From contig OZ251254.1 in the NCBI GenBank assembly GCA_965240325.2, positions 496,001 through 560,000 of the forward strand: a stretch of 64,000 nucleotides of DNA. The letters run 5' to 3'. Position numbers and translations under genes: made by a program. This DNA is from Rebecca billardiae RCC1528 (lineage: Eukaryota; Haptophyta). A model generated the notes under the pieces. That model ran no database searches and had not been told where the DNA came from. It worked only from the letters and a program-made list of their open reading frames with translations. Positions 9,591 to 19,199 of this stretch are shown here, piece by piece (within the stretch, counting starts at the first letter, position 1; the number at the start of each line of letters is the position of its first letter).

Positions 9591-11507
9591 TCACGCAGCA
9601 CTCGTGCCGCCATCCGCCACCGGCGCCGCAGCCGGCCGGCGCAGCACGACGACAAGCGCGCGCACCGGCTGCCCGCGGTTGAGCCGCAGCGTCGCGCGCT
9701 CGCACACGACCTCCTGCAGCCCGGCCGCGGCCGCGACGCGGCGCACGTACGCCCGGGAGTGGCCAATCCTGCCGGAGCCGAGCAGGGCGACACCCGCGCC
9801 ACCGCCGCCGCTGGGCTGGGCCGTCACGGCGGGCGCGTCGGCCTGGCCCGCGCCGGCGGCGCACGCCGCGCCCTCCGCCGCGGCCCCGTGGGCCGCTCCA
9901 TCCCCGGCCTCGCCAGCCTCGCCCCGCGCGCCGCCGCCGCCCGGCAGCTCCTCCACGGTGAAGGCGAAGAGCCCGGTCCCCGGCGTGAGCGCGCGCGCCA
10001 CCGCCTCGAATAATTCGAACAATTCGCCCACGTAAATCAACACATCCGCCGCGAGTACGAGGTCGAGGGAGGCGGGCGCGGCGGCGCGCACCGCCGCCGT
10101 CGCGTCGCCCACAGCGAGCGAGTCGTACACGCCGCGCGCGCGCGCGCGCTCGAGCATCGCCGCCGAGAGGTCCACGCCGTGCAGCACCCGGACGAGGGGG
10201 CGGAAGCTCACACCTGCCAGCCCGGTGCCACAGCCGAGGTCGAGCGCGGTGCCGAGCGCGCGCACCGACGCGCGCGCAGATAGTCCGGCCGAAAGTCCGG
10301 ACTGTCCGGAGAGTCCGGCGCTGCCGGGCTCGGCGGCGTCGGCCCCCGCCGAGGGCGCGCCCCCCCCGAGCGCGCCACGCACCGCGTCCGCCAGCAGCTC
10401 CGGCCCGCGGTACGCCAGCTCGCCGAGCAGCTGCCGGTCGAAGCCCGGCGCCTCCTGCTCAAACAAGGCGGCCACGTAAGCGCGCGGCAGGCTGGCGGTG
10501 GTGCCGTCGCCGCCGAGCAGCGTGGCGCGCTGCACGGTGGCGTGCCCGTCGGACGGCTCGAGCGCGCGCGCGGCCGTGAAGGCAGCGAGGGCGGCAAGGC
10601 GTGCGAGCGCCGCCTCCTCCGCCTCCTCCGCCGCCTCCTCCGCCACCTCCGCCGCCTCCTCCGCCGCCTCCGCCGCCTCCGCCGCCTCCGCCGCCTCCCC
10701 GCCCTCCGACCAGGGAGTGGGCGTGGCCCGCGCCGGGCTCGCCGCGCCCGCCGCGGCAGCGTGCTCACGCGCCCGCTCCGCCGCCACCGCCGCCGGGCCT
10801 GCCTCCGCCGCCTCCGCCGCCGCCGCCGCCGCCTCCGCCGCCGCCGCCGCCGCCGCCGCCGCCCGCTTCTTGAAGAACACGCCGAGGTCCGCAAAAGTCC
10901 GGGCGGAGTCCGGTGCGATCCGCAGCGACTCGAAGAAGTGGCGCGCGGCGCGCGTCGTCTCGCCCGCGTCCGAGGCGGCGACGGCGGCGAAGCGGCGGGC
11001 TTCGGCGGAGTGGGGCTCGAGCTCGGCGGCGCGCGCGAAGCTGGCGTACGCGCCGCGCGCCTCGCCGCTCGCCGCGAGCGCCGCGCCGAGCGCGTGCGCC
11101 AGCTGGGCGCACTGCGGCTCGCGCGCCGACGCGGCGCGCAGCAGCTCGACCGCCTCGCGCTCGCGGCCGTCGGCGGCGCGCAGGAGCAGCGTGGCCAGGC
11201 GCATGCTCGCGTACGCGTGCAGCTCGCCCACCTCGAGCGCCGCGCGGTACACGCCCTCCGCCTCCGCGCGCGTCTCCGGCCGGTGCTCCAGCAGCAGGCC
11301 GAGCGACCGGAGAGCGTCAGGCTCGCGCGGCGCGCGCGCGAGCACGGCGCGGAGCTCGACGATGGCGGCGTCGAGCGTGGCGTGCGGGTGCTCGGCGGCG
11401 TCCGCGTCGGCGCGCGGCTGCGCCGGGGCGTCCGCGCCCACGCACGCGAGCGCGTGCGACAGCGCGACGCACGCGAGCAGCGCGCGCGCCGCTCCAGGGG
11501 GCGACAT
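9591..11507 (-). CDS. Secretory TPR-repeat SAM-dependent methyltransferase
   Basis: 638 residues if started at ATG 11507, which gives a clean signal peptide (MSPPGAARALLACVALSHAL, then ACVGADA). Residues about 45-230 are TPR-like helical repeats (LRSLGLLLEHRPETRAEAEG, LAHALGAALAASGEARGAYA). An Ala/Glu-rich tract encoded by CCG/CCT repeats follows. The C-terminal half is a class I methyltransferase: APGFDRQLLGELAYRGPELL, motif I LDLGCGTGLAG (about 420-430), DLVLAADVLIYVG and a final RATLRLNRGQPVRALVVVLR. The FDRQL..L.YRGPELL block is characteristic of bacterial TPR-methyltransferases, suggesting an old transfer. An upstream in-frame ATG at 11624 would add 39 Arg/Ala-rich residues and hide the signal peptide. 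The substrate is unknown. The start region is duplicated near 20.6 kb. Confidence 0.85.
   Translation of the reverse strand: MSPPGAARALLACVALSHALACVGADAPAQPRADADAAEHPHATLDAAIVELRAVLARAPREPDALRSLGLLLEHRPETRAEAEGVYRAALEVGELHAYASMRLATLLLRAADGREREAVELLRAASAREPQCAQLAHALGAALAASGEARGAYASFARAAELEPHSAEARRFAAVAASDAGETTRAARHFFESLRIAPDSARTFADLGVFFKKRAAAAAAAAAEAAAAAAEAAEAGPAAVAAERAREHAAAAGAASPARATPTPWSEGGEAAEAAEAAEAAEEAAEVAEEAAEEAEEAALARLAALAAFTAARALEPSDGHATVQRATLLGGDGTTASLPRAYVAALFEQEAPGFDRQLLGELAYRGPELLADAVRGALGGGAPSAGADAAEPGSAGLSGQSGLSAGLSARASVRALGTALDLGCGTGLAGVSFRPLVRVLHGVDLSAAMLERARARGVYDSLAVGDATAAVRAAAPASLDLVLAADVLIYVGELFELFEAVARALTPGTGLFAFTVEELPGGGGARGEAGEAGDGAAHGAAAEGAACAAGAGQADAPAVTAQPSGGGGAGVALLGSGRIGHSRAYVRRVAAAAGLQEVVCERATLRLNRGQPVRALVVVLRRPAAAPVADGGTSAA
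10605..10865. repeat. Trinucleotide low-complexity (CCG/CCT) tract in coding sequence
   Basis: Long runs of GCC-TCC and GCC units encode Ala/Glu stretches of the TPR-methyltransferase on the minus strand. The tract is open in all frames, which explains spurious Pro- and Arg-rich frames here. Confidence 0.8.
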
Positions 11508-11643
11508 CCGCTTGGGCGCGGTCCATCTTGACGCCCTCGAGGGGCCCACAGCGCCGAACGCCCCTGCACGCTTCACCTCGCCGCGCGCGAGCGCGTTCAA
11601 AACGGCCTCCATCCTGAGGTCCATCCGCGGCCAGTCTTTATGC
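11488..11643 (-). repeat. Duplicated 156-bp module, copy A (start region of TPR-methyltransferase)
   Basis: Matches 20605-20760 in the same orientation with four differences in 156 bp. It covers the presumed 5' leader and the first codons (ATG 11507) of the methyltransferase gene. Copy B has ACG in place of that ATG. Confidence 0.93.
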
Positions 11644-11766
11644 CGCGCCGGCCGGCGTCGGCACACCACCGGGGCGGTCCGGGCGCGTTTGTCCGGCCGC
11701 CCACGGTTTCAAGCTTTCATGGCTGCGGCCTGAGCGCAGCCCGTGCATCAGCAAGACCGGCCATCG
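11508..11766. promoter_or_regulatory. Divergent promoter region
   Basis: 259 bp separate the minus-strand TPR-methyltransferase start (11507) from the plus-strand start at 11767, so both promoters must lie here. Most of the left half is the duplicated module. No TATA-like element is obvious. Confidence 0.5.
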
Positions 11767-14700
11767 ATGGCGCCCGGGCGTGGGCGGCAGGGGCGGCAGC
11801 TCCCGCCCAAGCCGGTGCTCATCAAGGACACGGCCCCCCGCATCGCCCCGCCCATCACCATCCCGCTCCGCCCGCTCGCCAACCCCGTCGAGCCGCGCGA
11901 CGACTTTGTGGACCACATCAAGCATGAGTACATGGTGCACTACTTGGAGGGGATCGGCGTGGCGCCCACGCGCGCGAACCTCGAGATGGTGCGCCGCGCG
12001 CCGCACGCGCGCGCGCGCGCGGACGCGGAGGGCTGCGCGCGCCGCCCAGCGCCACCGACCCGGCCGCGCGCGCTCCCGCGCACACCGCGCGCACCGCCGC
12101 CGCGCCGCGCGCCGCGCCGTGCGCCGCGCCGCGCGCCGCGCCGCTGCCGCGCAGGTGAAGAAGCACGTGCCCAAGTCTGAGCTGGTGATCACGTGGGCGT
12201 GGAAGTCGCGCGGCTGGCCGTCCGACCAGATCTACGTCTCGCACGTCGCCGAGTCCGCCGCCAGCTCCGCCGACACCGAGTCCCTCGCGCGCGCGGCGCA
12301 GGGCCGCGGCGGCGAGGCGGAGGCAAAGGCGCCCACGGCGCTGGCGCTCGCGGCGCCGGAGAACCAGGGGCTGCCGGAGGAGCTGATGACGCTGCTCGGC
12401 GCGGAGGACGAGGAGGAGGAGCGCAAGCGCGCGCGCCGCGCCGCCGCGGAGGCCTCCTCCGCCATCTCGCAGCAGCTCCGCACATCCGCTGGGACTCCGT
12501 TGGTGTGTGGCGCGGCGCGGTGCGGCGCGCGGCGCGCGCAGCCCCACGGCTGCCGACGCGCGACGCGCGCGCGTGCGTTCAGGCTGGCACGCGCGTGGCG
12601 CGCGCGCGCGCGCGTCTCCACGACGGGGACGCGCGTGGGGCGCGCGCGCGCGGTGGCGTCGCGACATGTGCAGCGCGCGCGCGCCACGCGCGCCGCGCGC
12701 CCCGGCACGCGCGCCCCACTCCGCCGCTAACCCTAACCCTAACCCTAACCCTCACCCGAACCCGAACCCGAACCCGGACCGCAGGCCTTCCCCACCTTTG
12801 CGGAGATCCGGGAGCGCTTCGTGCATCCCTTCTCGCTGCCAGCGGAGGCGATCAGGGCGCGGCGCGCGAGCGCCGAGCGCGCGCGGCGGCGCGCGGGGGG
12901 CACACCCGACTTCCGCGCGAGGTTGGAGGCCGTCTTTCCGACGTACACGCACGATGAGGTGCGCGCGCCGCGCTCGCTCGCGCGATTGCACTCTCGCGCG
13001 TGCCCGCCGGCCGCGCGGCGGCGGCGGCGGCGGCCGGCCGGCGCGGCTGGCTGGCTGGCTGCGGCGCGCGCGCGCCGACCGCGCGCGCCGCGCGCAGGCA
13101 GCGCGCGCGCTCACGCCGTGTGTCGCGTGCGCCGCCCCCTTCCCCTGCGGCCGCTTGCCTGTTGGTGTGCTGCACCCCGGCGGTGCTCGTGGGCTCGTGG
13201 CTCCATCCCTCTGGGGCCCGCCCCCCCCCCCCCCCCCCCGCGCGCACAGGTGCTCGCCGAGCTGGTGACGCCCCTCGTGCTGCACACCAAAGACGTGCTG
13301 GCTTCACTCTCCTCGTTTGCCGCGGTCTTCCCGTTACACTTGCTGGCGACGAAACTCGAGCCCTCGGAGCGCGCGCAGCTGGGCGCCATGCTGACCGGGG
13401 CGCAGTACGCGCGCTTCGTGGGGCTGGTGACGGTGTGGGCGTACGAGTCGCACATGGCGCAGTGGCGGGACCCCGCCGCGCACGCGCGGATGCGGGCCCG
13501 GGCATTCGAGGCGCGGCGCGCACGGTGCGCGCCAGCCGCCGCGCCGCGCGAGAGCCAGCGCCGCGCGCCGCGCGCCGCGCCGCCAAGCGTGTGTGCCGTG
13601 CGCGGCGTGGCGACGCGCGTGCGTGGGCTGCGTGGGCCTGGGCGCGAGGCGCGCCGCGCGTGGCGCCGCGCGCGCGCGCTTGGCTCGGCGGCTGAGCGCC
13701 GCCCGCCGCGCCGCCACACCGCCGCCGCGCCGCCGCCTCGCGCGAGCAGGGCGAGCGCACTCGCTGCCGCCGGCGCGGACGCGCCCGCTGCCGCGCCGGA
13801 GGAGGAGGAGGAGGCGGAGTCGTGGGCCGATGGCGCAGGGGGCGGCAGCTGCGGCGGCAGCGTGGGCGAGAGGAGCGGCGGGAGCTTCGGCACCGCGCGG
13901 CCCGACTCGCCGCAGCCGCCGCCGTCCGCCGGCGGCGCGAGCGGAGCCGGCGGCACGGCCCCCTCGCCGCCATCCGCCGAGCGCAGCGGCAGCGGCGGCG
14001 GCGCGAGCGGGCGAGGCGGCGGCGGCTCGGCCGCGCCGCGGCACGTGAGTGTCGGGGGCGGCGGCGTGCACGGCGAGGCGTCGGCGGAGAGCGGCGCGGA
14101 CTCGGTCGGTCGGCCCGAGGTGGGCGCAGCCGGGAGCAGCCTGCTCCGCCAGCGCAGCAGCGGGGCGAGCGCGCTGCGCGCCGCGCCTCCGCTCCGGCGC
14201 GGCGTTTCCGCGGTGAGCGCGCGCAGTGTCAGCACGCACGCGCGCGCGGCCGCGCACGCGCCGCCGTCCGCCGCCGTGCCGAGCCTGCTCGCCGCGATCC
14301 AGCACGACTTTGTCGCGCTGCAGAGGCCGCTGCGCAAGCGGCGCGAGCGGCTGCTCCACGGGCTGCCGATCCTTCTCCTCGGACTCCGCGTCGCCGTGGA
14401 CGTGCTGCTGCGCCACTCCTACCCCAAATGGTGCCGACCCGCACTCCCCGCGGCGCGAGATTGCGATCTCGCCGCCGCGCCGCGCGGGCGCGGTGGGGCG
14501 CGGTGGGGCGCGTGGCGGCTGTGCGCCCCGCGGCGCGCCGAGCGCGGGCGTGTACACGGCAGCTCACCCACGCGCCTCCCGCTCGCCCTCTGCCCCTGTC
14601 CCTCCCCCCGCCTACCCCGATTACCCCGATTACCCCGATTACCCCAATGTCTCCGATTCCTCCGATCCCCCGCAGGTGGTCGACGCTGCACGGCGCGGAC

Positions 14701-16352
14701 ACGCTGGCGGTGGTGCAGGAGGCGATCACGCAGCTCTTCGACCCCGAGCGGTGCGCGCGCTGGGCGCACCGGCTGCTGCGCTGCTGCGCTGCTGCGCTGC
14801 TGCGCTGCTGCGCTGCTGCGCGCGGGTACGGGGAGGGCAGGGGGTAGGGTAGGGATAGGGGTCAGGGAGCGGGGTTCGCGGCAAGGGGCAGAGTAGGGTG
14901 GTTGGGAGGGGCGAGGGGGTAGGGGTAGGGGCTCGCGTTAGGGGCTAGGGTAGGGGGGCGCGGCCCGTGCGCGCGCCGCGGCACGGGCGCGCCCGGCGCT
15001 GGCTGGCTGTGCCGCGCGCTTGCGTGCGCCTCTGCTTTACGCGCGCGGCCGGCTGACGACGCCTGCCTGCGACAACCTCCTGCCGCGCCGTGCCGCCCGA
15101 CTCCGCGCGCCGCAGCTACCACTCGCGCCTCTCCGTCGTCATGTCCACAACCGCCGCGGTCACGGCAACGCTCGCCCACCGCTCGGAGGAGGCGCCGGCA
15201 CAGCGACAGGCCCATTACCACACGACGAGCAACCTCACCCGGCTGGCCATCCCGGACGCGGCCTACGCGCGGCTGCCGCCCTCCGGTGCGTGCGTGCGTG
15301 CGTGTGCGCGCGTGCGTGTGCGTGTGCACACGCGCACGCCAGCCACGGCCCACCACCGCGCCCGGCCGCGCCCTCCAAGCCCGGCCAGCCACGCGCGCCG
15401 CGCCCGCGCCGCGTTGCGCGCTCAGCTCTCACGCACGCACCTCCGCTCCGGCCCCCGCCCCCGCGCGGCCCCGCCCGCCCCGCGCCCCCGCCCGCCCGCG
15501 CACGCGCGCCTACTCCGATACCTCCCGATTTCTCTGATTCCTCGTGTTACTCCGATTCCTCAAATTCCCCCGATTCCTCCGATTCCTCACTCCGCGCTCT
15601 GTTCAGAGCAAGTCTCTGTCCCCGCGCGCGTCTCGCGCGAGATCGCCGCCTCGATCGAGCCCAACGAGCGCGCGAGGCAGCACGTGCATGCGCTCGCGCT
15701 GCAGCAGGTGGCGCCCGCGCCGTCCAAGACCGGCCCGACGGGGCGCGTGCTGCCCGCGGCGGGCGGCCCGCCGCTTCCACCCGGCCTCGCGCCCCACGCC
15801 TCGCCCGACGCGATGCGCGCGCACGCGGCGCACACGGACCGAGCCGTGCGCCGGCTGATCCTGCCGCGCTCGCTCGCGAGCACCTCCTCGGCCAACGCGG
15901 CGCGCACTGTGCCCGTCGAGCAGCACATCGAGCGCGCGCGCGCGGCGCGCTCGCGCTCGGAGCGCACATGGCGCGGCGCCGGCCCCGGGATGGATGCTTA
16001 TGCGGCCGCGCTCGCGGCCGCGGCCGCGCCCGCGGCGGACGACGGCGGCGGTCGGTCGGTCACGATGGCGGCGGAGGCGCCCGCGGCGGCCGCCGCGGCC
16101 GAGCGAGGCGACGACGAGGACCTCGACGACGAGCTCTTCCGGCAGGCCGACGCGCGCGGCGGCGGCGACTCGTTCAGCCGGGGGAGCACGTGGCGCGCGA
16201 CGGCGGGCGGCAACCGCAGGCGCGGCGCCGGCAGCGCGGCCGGCTCGCAGCGCGCGGCCGCGACGCGGCTCGGCAGCGGCGCCTCAGGCACGGTGCGGCA
16301 GCGCATGCAGCTGCAGAGGCAGCGCAGCGTGCGAAGTGAGGGTCGCCGATGA
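11767..16352 (+). CDS. Unknown eight-exon protein, helical with disordered tail
   Basis: Exons 11767-11988, 12155-12502, 12785-12958, 13250-13524, 13750-14430, 14676-14825, 15116-15285 and 15607-16352 join in phase to 921 residues. ATG 11767 is used; an earlier ATG at 11719 stops at once. Recognisable blocks are FVDHIKHEYMVHYLEGIGVA, KSELVITWAWKSRGWPSDQI, FPTFAEIRERFVHPFSLPAE and the hydrophobic helices of exon 4 (LVTPLVLHTKDVLASLSSFA, LVTVWAYESHMAQW). A Gly/Ser/Glu-rich disordered region fills exon 5. After it come AIQHDFVALQRPLRKRRERL, WSTLHGADTLAVVQEAITQL and a basic tail. No family was recognised; the look is of a conserved cytoskeletal or flagellar-type protein, but that is a guess. The junction of exons 6 and 7 is the least certain: donor 14826 lies in a CTGCTGCG repeat and was chosen by phase. 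Confidence 0.7.
12727..12780 (+). repeat. Telomere-like tract in intron 2 of the 11767 gene
   Basis: Four CTAACC units grade into CCCGAA units and end just before the acceptor CAG at 12782-12784. Same strand and position relative to the 3' splice site as in the two XDH introns. Confidence 0.9.
13221..13239 (+). repeat. Poly-C run at 3' splice site
   Basis: Nineteen consecutive C residues lie 10 nt before the acceptor AG at 13248-13249, acting as an all-C polypyrimidine tract in intron 3 of the 11767 gene. Length may be unreliable in sequencing. Confidence 0.85.
14612..14670 (+). repeat. CCGATTACC / CCGATTCCT tandem repeat in intron
   Basis: About six tandem 9-mers of the type CCGATTACC and CCGATTCCT end immediately before the acceptor CCCGCAG (14669-14675) of intron 5 of the 11767 gene. 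A related array occurs in intron 7 of the same gene. Confidence 0.85.
14839..14958. repeat. Degenerate G-rich TAGGG repeats in intron 6
   Basis: Many TAGGG, GTAGGG and TTAGGG-like units appear here, the complementary strand sense of the CCCTAA tracts in other introns, and close to the donor side of the intron at 14826-15115. Confidence 0.75.
15511..15590 (+). repeat. CCGATTCCT tandem repeat in intron 7
   Basis: About eight degenerate units (CCGATTCCT, CTGATTCCT, CCGATACCT) end shortly before the acceptor TTCAG at 15602-15606. It is related to the array in intron 5 of the same gene. Confidence 0.85.
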
Positions 16353-16499
16353 CGGCGCGTAGTCATCCGCATTGGCGCTATTCTGCTGGCTCCAGCCTAC
16401 TGCTGCATTGCTAAGTCTGACGTCTGGCCCGGGCGGCGGCACTCAGCCACAGCCGCACAGCTGGCTATAAACTAATAATACTAAGTATTTATACTACGC

Positions 16500-17588
16500 T
16501 CAGCCGGGAGGCGCGAGCGGGCTGCGCTCGATATGCCGGCCGTAGTCGACGCCCATCGCGATGGCGGCGCCGTAGCGCGCGGCGCGGCTCGCGTGCCGCG
16601 CCGCGGCGCCTGTGCCCGCGCGCGCCGGCCTGCCGTGCGCGGCGGCGCGCGCGATGTGGCGCGTGCGGTCGATCGGGAGCCCGGCCAGCACGCGGTGCAC
16701 GAGCGGATCGGTGCGCACCGACCCCGCTGGCGACGGCGCGCGATGCGGTCGCTCGGCGTGCGGCGCGAGCAGCGCGCTCCTCCGCGCGAGCGGGTCGGAG
16801 CGCACGCGCCGCGCCAGCAGCGCGTGCGCGAGCGCCGTGGACCGTCGCTCGGCGCTCGGCGACGCGTACGGTGGGGCGTCGTGGAGCCGCACCTCGCGCA
16901 TGGCCGCGCCCTGCAGAAAGCAGTGCAGGCAGTGCGCGTCCCCGCACACGCACACCACCCCCGCCGCCGGGTCGTCGCGCGCCGCCGCGGCGGCCGGCTC
17001 GGCGGCGGCAAAGGCGCGCGGCTGGCTGAGCTCTGGGCTGAGCGAGCCATCGGACTCGCACCAGTCGTAACGGGAATCGTAACGGTCCTCCTCGATGGTC
17101 TCGAAGCTGTCGCTCCGCGAGCCGCTCCGCGAGGACAGCGGGTCGGCGCCGTGCCCCGGCGCCGCGCCCATCCACGCGGGGCTCTCCCACCCGAGCCGGG
17201 AGCCCTGGACCGGGAGCTTGAGGAAGGCGCGCAGGTTCGCGAGCGCGGCCGCGCGCGGCAGCGTGTAGCTTGAGCCGACGGGGGGGTCGTGCACGCGGTC
17301 GAGGAGGACGACGACGAGGAGGCCCGCCTGGTCCAAAAGCTCCACGAGCGCGCGGCCATCGTCGTCCACCGTGCCGGAGGGCTCGTTGAGCACGCACACG
17401 GCGAGCGTGGGGCAGCAGAGCGAGCCGTCGGCGGCCGCGCCGGAGCACGCGTCGGTGTGCGCCTGCAGGGCGCCGAGGATGGTGTGCACGGAGGTCACGT
17501 GCTTGGTGCCGAGCTCGCTCACGGCGAGCCCGACCTGCTCGGCCTCGGCCGAGCTTCGCGAGAAGATCAGCGCCGCGGAGTGCGGCAT
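16500..17588 (-). CDS. Unknown protein with possible pseudo-receiver N-terminus
   Basis: 362 residues from ATG 17588, no intron needed. The first 130 residues alternate hydrophobic strands and helices like a response-regulator receiver: AALIFSRSSAEAEQVGLAVS, PTLAVCVLNEPSGTVDDDG, ALVELLDQAGLLVVVLLD and AFLKLPV, the last recalling the K-P end of receivers. The acidic pocket and a phospho-acceptor Asp at the end of strand 3 (VLNEPSG) are missing, so any receiver would be inactive. An acidic stretch (SFETIEEDRYDSRYDWCESD) and a Cys/His group (CVCGDAHCLHCF, about 220-235) that could bind a metal follow. The remainder is Arg/Ala-rich. It is convergent with the 11767 gene, 147 bp apart. No family was recognised. 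Confidence 0.6.
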   Translation of the reverse strand: MPHSAALIFSRSSAEAEQVGLAVSELGTKHVTSVHTILGALQAHTDACSGAAADGSLCCPTLAVCVLNEPSGTVDDDGRALVELLDQAGLLVVVLLDRVHDPPVGSSYTLPRAAALANLRAFLKLPVQGSRLGWESPAWMGAAPGHGADPLSSRSGSRSDSFETIEEDRYDSRYDWCESDGSLSPELSQPRAFAAAEPAAAAARDDPAAGVVCVCGDAHCLHCFLQGAAMREVRLHDAPPYASPSAERRSTALAHALLARRVRSDPLARRSALLAPHAERPHRAPSPAGSVRTDPLVHRVLAGLPIDRTRHIARAAAHGRPARAGTGAAARHASRAARYGAAIAMGVDYGRHIERSPLAPPG

Positions 17589-18010
17589 GCTCGTCAGCCG
17601 CGGGTGATGCGGGATTCGGCGAAGTTGCGCGCGGTCCTAGGTATCTGTCACGCGGCGCGGTTGGCGGACGCAGGCGGTGAGAATAATGACTTGTGGATGC
17701 GAATCGGGGGGAGTGGATTAGTGGAAACTACCCTTTGCGCCGGTCAGCCCGAGTGCAGAGGGTTAACGCGATGAATACGAGACACTCACGAGCAACACGC
17801 AATCTCATTAATCACGGTCCCTGCCCATAGGCGTGCGTATGAGCTCTTTTTAAGGGCGATCCATCAAACGTTGATGGCAGTTGTCGCGGTACTTCCCTAC
17901 CAGTATCTCTCATTTCAGTGGCCACACGCATACTCAACCGGCGGAAAGGAGTAACCCAGAATCATCAATAACAAGGGCGTTCCCGGGATCCTGCCACACG
18001 CTCCTGAAAA

Positions 18011-18037
18011 GCAAAGCCCCCGCTGCGGGGGCTTTGC
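18011..18037. repeat. 27-nt perfect palindrome
   Basis: GCAAAGCCCCCG, three central bases, then CGGGGGCTTTGC: the arms pair perfectly around one central base. In bacteria it would resemble a terminator stem, but no T-run follows and the setting is eukaryotic. Confidence 0.85.
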
Positions 18038-18092
18038 CTTCCGGACTGGCGCTGCGCCAGTGGCGGCCGCCAACCCGGACTACAGCGCACCA

Positions 18093-18400
18093 GCGCTTGG
18101 CGCGCGCGCGGCGCGGCGCGCTGCGGCCGTCGAGTTGCCGTGCGAAGGCGGCGCGTTGCTTGCGTGGCATCGGAACACGACCATGCTCCGCACTGCGCCC
18201 CGCAGCTCGCTCCTCGTCGACTTTGCCGCGCCTACGATCAGCGCGCATGCGAGCGTCGCGTCGGAATGAGCAGCCCGCGCCGGCCTCAGCCGTGAGCGCC
18301 CGCCTGGCGCGCGATGCGATCAACTCGGGGCACGAGCTGCGGCTGAGCGAGGAAGCATGTGCCTGCGCGCAAGCCGCGCCGCCTTGAGACACCGATCGTG
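18093..18400 (+). repeat. 308-bp inverted repeat, left arm
   Basis: The reverse complement of 18686-18993, base for base, with one difference noticed (GACACCGATC here, GACATCGATC in the other arm). The 285-nt spacer is unique sequence. Confidence 0.93.
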
Positions 18401-18685
18401 AGCAGGGCATGCACCTTGCACGCAACTATTCTTCTTGCCCTTGCGAATGTCGCGGTGCCCTTGAAAGGACTCCTCATCAGCGCAACTACTCAAGCATGGC
18501 ATGACGGCAGCCACGCGCGCAGGCGATGCATGGATGTACACGAGTCATTGCGGGCACACGCAACCCGAAGACTCCTATTCATCGCTTCAGGGCGCTCACG
18601 GTCTGTTATTTCATCTCCACTGCATGCAAGGCTCGTGCAGGCTGATCGGCATTCGTCGACAGCCGTCTGAAGCTGCATCAACGCG

Positions 18686-18993
18686 CACGATCGATGTCTC
18701 AAGGCGGCGCGGCTTGCGCGCAGGCACATGCTTCCTCGCTCAGCCGCAGCTCGTGCCCCGAGTTGATCGCATCGCGCGCCAGGCGGGCGCTCACGGCTGA
18801 GGCCGGCGCGGGCTGCTCATTCCGACGCGACGCTCGCATGCGCGCTGATCGTAGGCGCGGCAAAGTCGACGAGGAGCGAGCTGCGGGGCGCAGTGCGGAG
18901 CATGGTCGTGTTCCGATGCCACGCAAGCAACGCGCCGCCTTCGCACGGCAACTCGACGGCCGCAGCGCGCCGCGCCGCGCGCGCGCCAAGCGC
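18686..18993 (-). repeat. 308-bp inverted repeat, right arm
   Basis: Partner of 18093-18400. A transcript across both arms would fold into an almost perfect 308-bp duplex with a 285-nt loop. Confidence 0.93.
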
Positions 18994-19151
18994 CCATCGA
19001 CGCCAGCGCGCCTTCGCGCCAAGCGCGTTTTCATTTTCCGCGCTTTGTTTTCGCGCGTGAGTTTTTATTGGCGCATGACCCGCGCGGGGAACGCCCCTGC
19101 GGTTAGCCGTAGCGCTCTAGATTTCGAACCTCTGTGATGAGTCCTCAAAAC

Positions 19152-19199
19152 TGTTCATCGCTGGTTAAATAAGACCGGTAATTTAACCGGCGATGAACA
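19152..19199. repeat. 19-bp stem hairpin
   Basis: TGTTCATCGCTGGTTAAAT (19152-19170) and ATTTAACCGGCGATGAACA (19181-19199) pair with one G-T/mismatch position around a 10-nt loop. Possibly a remnant of a small transposable element. Confidence 0.8.

Noticed and set aside
11719-11733. Earlier ATG for the 11767 gene
   Set aside because: It meets a stop after four codons; the frame at 11767 continues into the conserved exon series.
18011-18037. Rho-independent terminator
   Set aside because: The stem is perfect, but there is no T-run and the genome is eukaryotic; kept only as a palindrome.
18060-18387. Similar peptides encoded on both strands at 17.9-19.1 kb
   Set aside because: They come from the 308-bp inverted duplication read in both directions; no coding bias or domain.
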